Positions 1-8,844 of a stretch of DNA of 64,000 nucleotides are shown one piece after another. The stretch lies in NCBI GenBank assembly GCA_022821965.1, contig JAJECN010000011.1, forward strand, positions 45,232 to 109,231. The letters are read 5' to 3'. The position numbers and the translations under genes are program-made. This stretch comes from Candidatus Poribacteria bacterium (GTDB lineage Bacteria > Poribacteria > WGA-4E > WGA-3G). The notes under the pieces are model-generated. The model was not told the origin of the DNA. It did no database searches and saw only the letters and a program-made list of their open reading frames with translations. Every line of letters starts with the position of its first letter. Position 1 is the first letter of the stretch.

Positions 1-368
1 GTTTCCTCTGTCACTCGCTCGTTCTCCTCAATGATATATCCGGAATAAGTCGCTTTCTCTACCTGGGCACTGCTTGTGTTTTCCAACGATTGCACCCACG
101 ACTGTTTCTTACGGAGCCATGCCTTGCACTGGTTTGCCGTTATGACATACAGCCAACTCGCAAAAGACTGTGGCTCCTTTAGCGTAGACAGCTTCTGATA
201 CGCTTTCAGGAACGTATCTTGCGTAATATCCTCGGCGATATGGAAATCCCCAATCTTCCGCCACGCCAGCGCGTGAACGGATCTCTGATATTTTTTCACG
301 AGTGTGGAGAACGCAGTCTCATCGCCTTCAAGGACGCGTTGGATAAGCTGAACATCGTCATTTTTCAT
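1..368 (-). CDS. ECF-type RNA polymerase sigma factor, N-terminal part (cut by window edge)
   Basis: The reading frame starts at ATG 368 (MKNDDVQLIQ) and runs off the left edge, so only about 122 residues are seen. They contain sigma region 2, including WRKIGDFHIAEDITQDTFLK (core-binding and -10 recognition) and the SWLYVITAN segment. The protein is closely similar to the N-termini of the four complete sigma factors downstream in the window. An AGAGGTG ribosome site lies four bases before the start. A copy of the island's promoter-like element sits 48 bp upstream of the start. By comparison with its sisters, the missing part probably holds sigma4, a membrane segment and an outer sensor domain, but that is inference. 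Confidence 0.9.
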   Translation of the reverse strand, partial: MKNDDVQLIQRVLEGDETAFSTLVKKYQRSVHALAWRKIGDFHIAEDITQDTFLKAYQKLSTLKEPQSFASWLYVITANQCKAWLRKKQSWVQSLENTSSAQVEKATYSGYIIEENERVTEE

Positions 369-412
369 CGGACACCTCTAAAAAGGGAATGTTCATTGTT
401 TCATATCAACAT

Positions 413-455
413 ATAGTGACGCGATAAGAGGAAAAATAATCTCACAATTCTGCAA
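413..455 (-). promoter_or_regulatory. ECF-type promoter element, copy A
   Basis: On the minus strand this reads GCAGAATTG, then TGAGAT (444-439), 17 bp, CGTCAC (421-416) and TATA. The -10-like block is 48 bp from the start of the partial sigma gene. Eight such elements in the window share the 17-bp spacing. The rest of the gap between 369 and 810 holds only the terminator hairpin at 765-795. Confidence 0.7.
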
Positions 456-764
456 ACTTCGCAGGAAGATGCGGATTCATGAAAAGGAACTTGAGATTCT
501 GTTCTGGTGATAACGAGGGTAAGAAGAACTTGTAGGCATTGGATTTGCTTCCGCTTCTATCTGTTAGCAGAATTATAACATAAATCTGGCTAAAAGGATA
601 TAGATTCGGAAAAGCAGATTTTCAAAAGAGATTGCTTTTAAGGTAAGTTCAGTAGACTCCGTCCATGTAGAAACTTGGATACCGTCTGGAGATGACAGTA
701 GTGCGGAGATTTAACGTGAGGCGTGCAAGGTTAAGTGGACGTTTGAATGGGGCAAGGATAAGAC

Positions 765-795
765 GGCAACCACTTGCAATCCGCAAGTGGCTACC
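765..795 (-). terminator. Hairpin after the sigma-WD40 gene
   Basis: A 13-bp stem (two G-U wobbles when read on the minus strand) with a 5-base loop lies 15 bp past the stop codon of the sigma-WD40 gene. There is no clear T run, so it may work as a terminator or only protect the transcript end. Confidence 0.5.
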
Positions 796-810
796 GCCTC
801 TACAATCTTT

Positions 811-3735
811 TTACCATTCTTCGCTTTTAGATGAACCCTTGAAGACTTCATCCCAATCCCACAAGAGGATTGTACCATCTGCGGCAGTGCTAACGAGTGT
901 TCTCCCATCAGGAGAAAATTTCAACGTTTCCACTCCTTGCGTATGCCCGTCAAGTGCAGCGATTTGATCGCCAGTCGTAACGTCCCACAATTGAATTGCA
1001 CCGTTGGTAAGTCCGTTAACAAGAATCGTTCCATCTGGCGAAAAAACTAACGGTTCAGGATAGCCATAGAATCTCGTGTTACCTCGCTTATGTTCGGTGC
1101 TAACCGAGAAAAACTTATTAGGGGGATCGACCTCCCATAAATGGATGTGATTATGTGTGCTAACGGCAAGCAAGGTTCTGTCTGGCGAAAATGCCAACGC
1201 AGAAATACCGCCAGGATTCTCTTGCTCCATCGGTGCTGCGAAGGCAACTAAGGCTTCACCGGTTGCAACGTCCCACATTTGGGTTTTTCCATCTTGAGTT
1301 CCACTGACGAGCCATCTACCATCTGGCGAAAACGCCAATGCCGAAACTGTTGGTATATTGTGAGGCATACCAGTTTTCAGATCAGCGAGAGGGATTGTTT
1401 GTTCATTACCGGTTTCCGTATTCCACAAGCGAATTTCACCAAAACCACTAAACGCCACCGTTTTGCCATCCGGTGAAAAGGTGAGTTTATCAGCACCACT
1501 AAAATACTGCAAGGTTGCCAGTTCACGACCGGTCTTTACATCCGTCAGGCGAATCAGATGATCCGGCCGCCAAGAGACTGTAGTCCCTTCTGCCCCTACA
1601 CTGACGAGTTTTGTGCCATCGGGTGAAAATGCTAAAGTTGGGAACAAGTCCCGATGTCCCGCAGCTTGGATCGTGGACTTTTGCGATGTTTTCGCATCCC
1701 AGAAGGTGATTACACCATTAAACGCTACACTTGTAAGCGTGGAATTATCCTGAAAAAAAGTCGCTGCTTTCACCGACTGCGTGTGTTCAGTGATACGGTC
1801 AGGTAGCGGAGCACCAGTTCCTGTATTCCAGAACCGGATGGTGCCATCTGCACTTCCACTTGCAAGCGTGGTGCCATCGGGTGAAAATGCTAACGTAGTA
1901 ATACCGTTGATATGTCCAGTGAGCGTCGCGAGCGGTTCTCCAATGGCAGTATCCCACAATTGCACCGTTTTATCTGTACTCCCACTTGCAAGCGTTGCGC
2001 CATCGGGTGAAAACGCTAACGCGTTTATCCAACCTGTATGTTTTTGGAGTGTAATCCATTCATCCTCGCTGGTGAGATCCCATAATCGCACCGTTTTGTC
2101 CTTACTTCCACTGGCGAGACGCGTGCCATCAGGCGAAAATGCCAACGCTAAAACCTGATTTTTTCGGTTCGGCATAAACGCTTGTCTACGAGGAGAGGAC
2201 TTATCCAGCGGTTGAAGCGACAAATCTGTATGTCCTCTAAGGGTCGATAACGCTTTGTGGGTTGTTGTGTCCCATAACTGAATCTTCCCATCCATCTGCC
2301 CAATCGCGACTTTACCGCGTGTAATTGTGTACACTTCATTTCCCCCTTTAAACTCGCCAAAGGGGTTACTCTTGAAAGGTCTTGCAGATGCCCTGCCACT
2401 TTCAACATCCAAGCTGATAATTGAATCCCCCGCACCACTCACACTGACAACCCTTTTCCCATCTGAAGAGAACCGTAATACCGAAGCAGAATCATACGCA
2501 TCAGCGAGCAACACTTCACGTCCGGTAGCTATCTCCCACAATTCGACTTTTGGCACATCAGAATATCCACCACCATTGGCGAGGAAACGACCATCCGGCG
2601 AAAATGCGAGGGATCGGCACCCGCCCATAAACACGGACTTCTCTTCACCTGTCTCCACATCATACAGCCACACACCGATGTTACTCCCCACTGCGAGTTG
2701 TGTCCCATCGGGTGAAAACGCAATCATATTAATGCCGCCTTTTCCTAAACGCGCTTTCGCTTTTTTGGGCAGTTCCCATTGCGTATAATTTTCAGAGGTT
2801 TCATCCGATTCAGCAGCTGCAAATACAACTGGTCCCTCATCAGGTTGCTGCGCAAACACAACGCTTTTACCCGAGGCAGTGGAACTTCCAACTTGTGTTC
2901 GGACATCTGGTTCGGATTCAAGATTTAGCACGATTGGTGCTTCGATGAGTTCAACTGTCATCTCTGAAGCTGCGTCGAAACTGTAAGGTTTCTGGAAGCG
3001 CGATAAGTATTGACTACTAACACCCAACATTAAAAAAACGACGACTAACGCCGAAACACCTATTGCCCACGGCACGAGTGGCTTACTACCTGACGGAGTA
3101 ATAGGTTTCAGACGCGAGATTTCTTGCATGATATTTTCTGTCAGATTTGGTGTGATTTGAAAATTGTCTAAAGCCTCTTTTACCATGGGTTCCTCCTCCT
3201 TTAAGCGGCGACGTGCTCGGTAAAGCCGGTTCTTAATCGCAGCTACCGAGACCCCTAAAAACTCGCTTATCTCTTCATAAGTCATTCCCCCGAGGTAGTA
3301 GAGCGTTATGACAGTCCTGTCACTTTCTTGTAATTTCGCTAATAGTTTCTTGACGACTTCGCGCTGCGCTTCTGCCGTTGTCCGCTCGTTTTCCTCAATG
3401 ACATATCCAGAATACGTCGCTTTTTCTAACTGTGCACTGTTCGTATCTTCCAATGACTGTGTCCACAGACGTTTTTTCCGGAGCCACGTGCTGCAATGGT
3501 TCGCTGCTATCACATAGAGCCAACTTGCGAAACGCTGTGGTTTCTTTAGTGTAGAGAGTTTCTGATACGCCTTCAGGAATGTATCCTGCGTGATGTCCTC
3601 AGCGATATGGAAATCTCCAATCTTCCGCCACGCCAGCGCGTGAACCGACTTTTGATATTTTCTCACAAGCGCAGAGAACGCGGTATCATCACCTTCAAGT
3701 ATGCGTTGGATGAGTTGCGTATCATCATTTTTCAT
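811..3735 (-). CDS. Membrane-tethered ECF sigma factor fused to WD40 beta-propeller
   Basis: This 974-residue protein joins a cytoplasmic ECF sigma factor to a long propeller. Sigma2 spans about residues 10-90 and sigma4 about 125-180 (EEISEFLGVSVAAIKNRLYR helix-turn-helix). A single hydrophobic segment follows at about 220-243, then a linker (RFQKPY at about 246) conserved in the sister sigma factors. From about 325 to 965 there are roughly a dozen WD40 repeats, many with the signature LAFSPDGTxLASGSxDxTVxLWD. The likely topology is sigma inside, propeller outside, which would make this a one-protein sensor and transcription factor; that is inference. The start is supported by AGAGGTG at 4-bp spacing and alignment to paralogs. 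Promoter copy B lies 48 bp upstream. Proteolytic release of the sigma part would be one way for it to act. Confidence 0.9.
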   Translation of the reverse strand: MKNDDTQLIQRILEGDDTAFSALVRKYQKSVHALAWRKIGDFHIAEDITQDTFLKAYQKLSTLKKPQRFASWLYVIAANHCSTWLRKKRLWTQSLEDTNSAQLEKATYSGYVIEENERTTAEAQREVVKKLLAKLQESDRTVITLYYLGGMTYEEISEFLGVSVAAIKNRLYRARRRLKEEEPMVKEALDNFQITPNLTENIMQEISRLKPITPSGSKPLVPWAIGVSALVVVFLMLGVSSQYLSRFQKPYSFDAASEMTVELIEAPIVLNLESEPDVRTQVGSSTASGKSVVFAQQPDEGPVVFAAAESDETSENYTQWELPKKAKARLGKGGINMIAFSPDGTQLAVGSNIGVWLYDVETGEEKSVFMGGCRSLAFSPDGRFLANGGGYSDVPKVELWEIATGREVLLADAYDSASVLRFSSDGKRVVSVSGAGDSIISLDVESGRASARPFKSNPFGEFKGGNEVYTITRGKVAIGQMDGKIQLWDTTTHKALSTLRGHTDLSLQPLDKSSPRRQAFMPNRKNQVLALAFSPDGTRLASGSKDKTVRLWDLTSEDEWITLQKHTGWINALAFSPDGATLASGSTDKTVQLWDTAIGEPLATLTGHINGITTLAFSPDGTTLASGSADGTIRFWNTGTGAPLPDRITEHTQSVKAATFFQDNSTLTSVAFNGVITFWDAKTSQKSTIQAAGHRDLFPTLAFSPDGTKLVSVGAEGTTVSWRPDHLIRLTDVKTGRELATLQYFSGADKLTFSPDGKTVAFSGFGEIRLWNTETGNEQTIPLADLKTGMPHNIPTVSALAFSPDGRWLVSGTQDGKTQMWDVATGEALVAFAAPMEQENPGGISALAFSPDRTLLAVSTHNHIHLWEVDPPNKFFSVSTEHKRGNTRFYGYPEPLVFSPDGTILVNGLTNGAIQLWDVTTGDQIAALDGHTQGVETLKFSPDGRTLVSTAADGTILLWDWDEVFKGSSKSEEW

Positions 3736-3779
3736 CGGACACCTCTGAAAAGGGAATGTTCATCATTTCACATCAACAC

Positions 3780-3822
3780 ATAGTGACGCTACTTGAAATA
3801 AAAAAGTCTCATAATTCTGAAA
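3780..3822 (-). promoter_or_regulatory. ECF-type promoter element, copy B
   Basis: Minus strand: AGAATTA, TGAGAC (3811-3806), 17 bp, CGTCAC (3788-3783), TATG. It lies 48 bp before the sigma-WD40 start, the same offset as copy A. The remaining bases of the gap up to 4043 show no gene or clear structure. Confidence 0.7.
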
Positions 3823-4043
3823 AAATCGGAATAGGTTCATGAAAAGAGGGTTAAAGTTCTATTTTTCACGGCGAGAGGTAAGGAGGTTTTACAGTTGCCC
3901 GATTCGCTTCCGTTTTTCTTGTCCGTAGAATTATATCACAGATCCAGGTAAAAATATACATCCTCATGAAAAAAATTGGAGGACGCAGCAGGAAATCAAT
4001 AGAGATTGCCTCTGTGATACGGTGCGTCAATCAGGGCAAGGGT

Positions 4044-5324
4044 TCACCTTTGTGATTTTTCCGAGGTGGCTAATACGAAGGCGTAGCCTTCCGCAACTGC
4101 CAGACTTATCGGGCGATTCGACTGCAGCGGCGTGGCAGATATAACAAACCATTTCTCCCGCAATTCATCTACGCGACGCAGGTTTAATTTGGATTTGATA
4201 AGGCGTTTTATAGAAAAGAACCCCTTTGCGTTGACGACGTAAAGCACATCCCCTAAAATTTGAAAATCTGTGACAGGTCCCAATAATCGCTTGTTAGCGA
4301 CATCTATCTTTTCTGTTGATGGGTCCTGATCGATTTGTTGCATCTTTCCAGCAACGACGGTATACACAATTTTCGGATGTCTGCGAGTAAGCGTCTTTAC
4401 TCCCATCGCGGAGAGATAGTCGCGATATTCCCGCTCTACGTTATAATAGCCCATCCCTTGTGATGCTTGATGATCATTAACGATGTGTGCATCGAAAGTG
4501 AACAGATCATACATCGGATCCTTCAAACTCTCGACGCCCAGAATTTCAGATGATGCGCGGACTTTCTCCCCTTTGCTGCTGAGTTGTAAAAATCCGCGTT
4601 GTGACAGGAGCGGGTTCAAGAGATCTCCCGAAATAGGGTGTGAAGTCGAGAGTGGAATCTGTTTCACCTTAGGACCGCCAGCTTCTGGACTTAGCAACCA
4701 CCAGCGTTTTTCCAATTCAATGGATTTGACGAGCCGCGCCTGTCCGAAAACGAGGGAAAAGACGTAAAGGTAGTCATTCGCGCCTATAATATAGAGGTAA
4801 GTGTCAAGAACATCAAAGTCTTTGATCGCATTTCGCTGGGGTAAATACATGGTAGGTTGCAGCACAGGGTGCGATGGTTGTGAAATATCGACGAGATGAG
4901 ACTTTTTTCGGCTTGCGACAACGAGATAGTCTCCAAAGGCAAGAACTTTGCCGATTTTAGCAGGAAACTCAAGAGATGTCAGATAAGACGGACGTTGTGG
5001 GATAGAAACATCAACGACGTGCAGACGTCGTTCGGTCGTGAGATATACGTGTTTTCCCGAAAGGATGACAGTGTTGTTTGGACGAACGCGAAAGGGTAAT
5101 TGGATAGAAGCCGCGAGGGTCGGATATTCCAAATCCTCGAGCTCTATAACGGTGAAAATGCTCGTCTCTTTGGGTTTTGCAGAAGAAACAACTTTTTGAC
5201 GCTGCTCAGGAATGTTTTGCGAATTCTGCTCAAGGCTCCTTGCACTGCCCTCCATGTTAATAACAGAAAGTAGTAGCATCACTGCCATAAACGAAAGGAT
5301 TGATTTGGCAAAAATTTTTAGCAT
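4044..5324 (-). CDS. Secreted LVIVD-like beta-propeller protein
   Basis: The 426-residue protein begins with a signal-type hydrophobic stretch (about residues 9-25) and then carries repeats of the form LHVVDVSxPxxPxxLxSL and SHLVDISQPSHPVLQ, typical of LVIVD-type blades. It should be exported and probably acts as a binding or scaffold propeller; no catalytic residues are recognisable. It starts 64 bp after the stop of the upstream sigma-BNR gene and has no promoter element of its own in that gap, so it is probably co-transcribed with that sigma factor. This pairing, sigma factor then secreted protein, recurs at 10.7 kb. The product's role is unknown. Confidence 0.75.
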   Translation of the reverse strand: MLKIFAKSILSFMAVMLLLSVINMEGSARSLEQNSQNIPEQRQKVVSSAKPKETSIFTVIELEDLEYPTLAASIQLPFRVRPNNTVILSGKHVYLTTERRLHVVDVSIPQRPSYLTSLEFPAKIGKVLAFGDYLVVASRKKSHLVDISQPSHPVLQPTMYLPQRNAIKDFDVLDTYLYIIGANDYLYVFSLVFGQARLVKSIELEKRWWLLSPEAGGPKVKQIPLSTSHPISGDLLNPLLSQRGFLQLSSKGEKVRASSEILGVESLKDPMYDLFTFDAHIVNDHQASQGMGYYNVEREYRDYLSAMGVKTLTRRHPKIVYTVVAGKMQQIDQDPSTEKIDVANKRLLGPVTDFQILGDVLYVVNAKGFFSIKRLIKSKLNLRRVDELREKWFVISATPLQSNRPISLAVAEGYAFVLATSEKSQR

Positions 5325-5388
5325 TGTTTTCTCCTATAGAGAAGCATCGCATTCGCAACACCAGGTGATTACTGCCCTGAAATATGTC

Positions 5389-8300
5389 TCACTCTTCATT
5401 GAGGGTGAAGCGAAGCATACCGCTGCTTTGTGTCCCGACGTACAACATGTTCCTATCAGCAGCAAGCGAGGTCACTCTATCTGGCACTTCCGGTGTGAGT
5501 TGTTTCCATGTGACACCATCACTCTGCAACCGATAGACGTTCGTCTCGGAAGCCCCATAAACATTTGTGCCATCAACAGCCAATCGTTCCATGATAAGAT
5601 GCGTTCCCGCTGTATCGGTAATAGCACGCCAACGTTTTCCGTCGCTCGACGTAGCAACCCCTGCGTCTGTTGCCACGTACACCGTAGAACCTGCAAATAC
5701 GATCTCTTTGAAAACCTTAACAGGGAATGGCAGGATTGGAGTGACATCAATCCAATTATTTCCCCTATCAAACGAGACGACGAGGTGCCCATCCCGTTTT
5801 CCGACGTAGACAGTATTCCCTGAAACGGTAAGTTTGAACCCTTCCATTATCTTATGCCATACATCAACGTCAAGTTCAGCGGTTTCCTCCAGTTCGGTGT
5901 CGTACCATTCTGTATCCCCTGGCTCCCATCGGAAGAGTTTAAAGTTGTATTCCATATAGAACGTGTCGTCGCTGACAGCAAACGCGCCACGCAATCCGCC
6001 ATCGACCAGTCGATCAGTTTGTCTCGGGTCCGCTGCCAGTTGTTTGAAGAACTGGGTTGCCCCCGGAAAATTTTTTTGTAAGTGTTCAACGAGCGACCTA
6101 CGTTGTAAATCAAGACGACCCCGGCCCATTTCTCTCCTGAACATTCCTGAGTTAAAGCGTGGTATCCCTTGAACCGGCACAAGCCTATTATCATCCGCGG
6201 ACACGCGATATAGGTGTATATCATCAGGTGTGCTACCTTTTGCATAAAGCACGCCATCAGATTTGGTTACGTGTACTATGGGTGGATGTGGATTTCTAAC
6301 AGGTACTTTCATCGGTATCTCTGCATGAACAGGCTTCCAAGAGTGCCCAGAGTCGGTAGTTTTCATTATCTCTTCTTTGATTCTTCCATAGAGCGTCGTA
6401 GGGGTATCCTGTCCGTTCCCGGTTTCTTTAAAGGCGACCAGGTCATGGATTTGTCCATGACGACCTATATTGACAAGGTCCCACGATTCACCGCCATTAG
6501 TGCTATGATAAAGGCCAGTATTTCCGGCAACATAAATGGTATTCTCAGCCACTGTGGCGGCGGCGTATATCGGAGACAAAGGAAAAGAAGTCCCTGGTGG
6601 TTGCGGAGCCAGCCATGTCCCTCCACCATCCGTAGAACGCACCATACCTCCGTAGAGCTCGCTCGCCAAAAGCGTTTCACCGACAGCAACGAGTTGGATC
6701 CAAGGTGCCCTCCCTTTTATGGGCCAAGCGTTGGTTGGCGTTATATCTTCCCATGAATTCCCAAAGTCGCTCGAGCGGAACATCCACCACGTCCGCTGCT
6801 CTTCACGGTCTGCTTTTCGAAGATCTACTTGATCCCAATGTAACTCTACCGAAACATAGAGTCGGTTTTCAGTCGTCGCGACTGCACGAATGACCTTGGC
6901 TGGCACGGGGAGTTCCAAGCGTTGCCAACCGCCACCCTCGAGCCGGTAAAGTCCATCCTCCGTTCCAGCAAATATTGGTGATGATCCCAAATGGACTGTA
7001 TTCCGGATCGCCGCTATGGATTCTATTTCGCCTGTCAACCCATCGTTTATCGCCTCCCAGGTCTTACCGCCATCTTCAGAACGAAAAATACCGTTCTCAA
7101 AAGCGAGATAAAACGCTTGATCCGTTAGCACCAATGCAACCGGATTCCAATACTTCTGTTCTTCCTGCCAAGAGTAGAGCAAATCCCATGTCACGCCACC
7201 ATCTGTTGAAGCAAAAAGTTGGTCAGATGGAACAACATAGAAGGTATCGTTCCACTTTGCGACAAGTGATCTTGTTGCCCAATGGGTATCCAATGACCTC
7301 ATGTCGGAGATATACTGCCATTTCTTTCCATCGGCTGATAATTTGTGCATATTCAGGTCACCATCAACTACGTAAAGTTCGTCTTTAGGTGTCGAAAATA
7401 CCGTAGTTAGCCAAGTGCCTCTGGCAGGCTTCGCCTGCACCCACTGTCGTTTAGAGACAGAAACGTCTGCACCCTCTGTCTGCGCGGCAGCAAACAAAAC
7501 CTCATCAGGCTGCTGGGCGGCCCCATTGTTCTTACCTTCTGCGTTGGTATTTCCGAGTTGCGTTCGGTCATCCGGTTCGGATTCAAGATTCAGCACAACA
7601 GGCGTGTCAATCAGTTCAACCTTCATCTCTGAAGCAGCATTGAAACTGTAAGGTTTCTGGAAACGCGCTAAATATCGACTGCTTACACCCAACATCAACA
7701 ACACCACTGCTAACGTAGAAACAGCAATCGCCCACGGCACCAACGGCTTACCCCCAGAAGGTGCTGCAGGTTTCAGGTGTGCAACTTCTCGCATGATGTT
7801 ATCGGTTAGGTTCGGGGATACCTGAAAATGGTCGAGTGCTTCTCTAATCATTGTCTCCTCCTTTTGTAAACGTTGTCTGGCACGCCTGAGACGACTTTTA
7901 ATTGTGCTTGCCGACACGCCTAAAAATCGGCTAATCTCTTCAACCGTCATCTCACCAAGGTAGTGAAGCGCCATCACTGTGCGTTCGCTCTCTTTCAACT
8001 TCGCGAGCAGCTTTTTGACCACTTCGCGCTGTGATTCCGCTGCGGATTTTGTCCGATCTTCCACGACATATCGTGAGTAAGCATCTCTTTGTGGCATTGT
8101 TTTCTCTGCGTCCTCCAAAGGTTGGGTTTGTATCCGTTTTTTGCGAAGCCACGTAGCACATAAATTTGCCGTAATCACATAGAGCCACCCAGAAAACTGA
8201 TGCGGATCTTTCAGCGTCCGAAGTCCTTGGTATACTTTCAGAAAGACCTCTTGGGTAATGTCCTCGGCGATGTGGAAATCTCCAATTTTTCGCCACGCCA

Positions 8301-8400
8301 ATGTATGAACCGGCTTTTGGTATCTTTTCACAAGTTCAGCAAAAGCGATTTCATCACCAGCGAGAATTCGCCGAATAAGTGCAACATCGTCGTTTTTCAT
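5389..8400 (-). CDS. Membrane-tethered ECF sigma factor fused to BNR/Asp-box propeller
   Basis: I place the start at ATG 8400 (MKNDDVALIR), giving 1003 residues, because GGAGG lies 6 bp upstream and all paralogs begin this way; the longer frame from 8433 lacks this support. Sigma2 is at about residues 10-90, sigma4 at about 125-180, one transmembrane segment at about 222-240, and the linker begins RFQKPYSF. The rest, to the C-terminus, carries about eight Asp-box repeats (SxDGGxTW: STDGGVTW, SEDGGKTW, STNGGESW, SSDGKRW and others), as in sialidase/sortilin-type propellers. No sialidase catalytic arginine triad could be assigned, so a sensor or binding role is more likely. It is followed by the secreted LVIVD protein in the same direction. 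Two promoter-like elements lie upstream (copies C and D). Confidence 0.9.
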   Translation of the reverse strand: MKNDDVALIRRILAGDEIAFAELVKRYQKPVHTLAWRKIGDFHIAEDITQEVFLKVYQGLRTLKDPHQFSGWLYVITANLCATWLRKKRIQTQPLEDAEKTMPQRDAYSRYVVEDRTKSAAESQREVVKKLLAKLKESERTVMALHYLGEMTVEEISRFLGVSASTIKSRLRRARQRLQKEETMIREALDHFQVSPNLTDNIMREVAHLKPAAPSGGKPLVPWAIAVSTLAVVLLMLGVSSRYLARFQKPYSFNAASEMKVELIDTPVVLNLESEPDDRTQLGNTNAEGKNNGAAQQPDEVLFAAAQTEGADVSVSKRQWVQAKPARGTWLTTVFSTPKDELYVVDGDLNMHKLSADGKKWQYISDMRSLDTHWATRSLVAKWNDTFYVVPSDQLFASTDGGVTWDLLYSWQEEQKYWNPVALVLTDQAFYLAFENGIFRSEDGGKTWEAINDGLTGEIESIAAIRNTVHLGSSPIFAGTEDGLYRLEGGGWQRLELPVPAKVIRAVATTENRLYVSVELHWDQVDLRKADREEQRTWWMFRSSDFGNSWEDITPTNAWPIKGRAPWIQLVAVGETLLASELYGGMVRSTDGGGTWLAPQPPGTSFPLSPIYAAATVAENTIYVAGNTGLYHSTNGGESWDLVNIGRHGQIHDLVAFKETGNGQDTPTTLYGRIKEEIMKTTDSGHSWKPVHAEIPMKVPVRNPHPPIVHVTKSDGVLYAKGSTPDDIHLYRVSADDNRLVPVQGIPRFNSGMFRREMGRGRLDLQRRSLVEHLQKNFPGATQFFKQLAADPRQTDRLVDGGLRGAFAVSDDTFYMEYNFKLFRWEPGDTEWYDTELEETAELDVDVWHKIMEGFKLTVSGNTVYVGKRDGHLVVSFDRGNNWIDVTPILPFPVKVFKEIVFAGSTVYVATDAGVATSSDGKRWRAITDTAGTHLIMERLAVDGTNVYGASETNVYRLQSDGVTWKQLTPEVPDRVTSLAADRNMLYVGTQSSGMLRFTLNEE

Positions 8401-8445
8401 CAGCCGCCTCCAGAAAGCGATAGTTTGATTCATAACATATCAGAC

Positions 8446-8490
8446 TATAGTGACGCAAGATAGGGGCAAAACGGTTGCTTAATTCCGCAA
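8446..8490 (-). promoter_or_regulatory. ECF-type promoter element, copy C
   Basis: Minus strand: GCGGAATTAA, GCAACC (8478-8473), 17 bp, CGTCAC (8455-8450), TATA. It lies 50 bp before the sigma-BNR start at 8400, matching the offset of copies A and B. Confidence 0.75.
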
Positions 8491-8559
8491 AAAAGAAAGA
8501 GTTCTTAAGGAAAAGAGGAAAACAGTGGTAGGAAAGGCGGCACTTATCCTCCGATCACC

Positions 8560-8604
8560 TATAGTGACGCGACTTAGAAGTGAAGCTGGTGCATAATTCT
8601 GCAA
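8560..8604 (-). promoter_or_regulatory. ECF-type promoter element, copy D (tandem with C)
   Basis: Minus strand: GCAGAATTAT, GCACCA (8592-8587), 17 bp, CGTCAC (8569-8564), TATA. It is 114 bp upstream of copy C and reads in the same direction with no gene between them. A second tandem pair occurs at 13.9 kb. Confidence 0.7.
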
Positions 8605-8627
8605 AAACACAAACATTAGTGGATTTT

Positions 8628-8746
8628 ATACCATTTCTGAAAGTTTATATCGCATTAACCGCCCTGCAGGGCACAGACTAACAGTCTATGCTACAATGGA
8701 ACACAACCTATGAAGTTTATGCTACAATTTCAATCAGAAATGGTAT
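8628..8746. mobile_element. MITE-like element with 13-bp terminal inverted repeats
   Basis: ATACCATTTCTGA at 8628-8640 is matched perfectly by its reverse complement at 8734-8746, bounding 119 bp with no coding capacity. Inside are a short inverted repeat (8671-8691) and two copies of TATGCTACAAT. A related but incomplete copy seems to lie at 14156-14225. No target-site duplication is certain. Confidence 0.5.
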
Positions 8747-8770
8747 TAGAATTAATTGGACACGCTAAAA

Positions 8771-8793
8771 AGGCGAGGTTACAAACCTCGCCT
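8771..8793. repeat. REP-like palindrome (AGGCGAGGTT / AACCTCGCCT)
   Basis: Perfect 10-bp arms around a 3-base loop. It is followed by a run of degenerate CCGATAAC/TGACAACC words (8795-8825) that has no coding sense. It lies just after the stop codon of the 615-residue secreted protein, so it could also act as a terminator. Related palindromes occur near 27.6, 41.5, 46.1 and 56.8 kb. Confidence 0.6.
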
Positions 8794-8844
8794 ACCGATA
8801 ACCGATAACTGACAACCGACAACTAATCTCGATGTCTTCCGAAC

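Noticed and set aside
1781..2158. Plus-strand open frame of 125 codons
   Set aside because: It is the shadow of the WD40 repeats on the other strand.
5389..8400. Sialidase activity for the BNR part of the sigma factor
   Set aside because: Asp-box repeats alone do not show sialidase; the catalytic Arg triad and Tyr/Glu pair could not be assigned.
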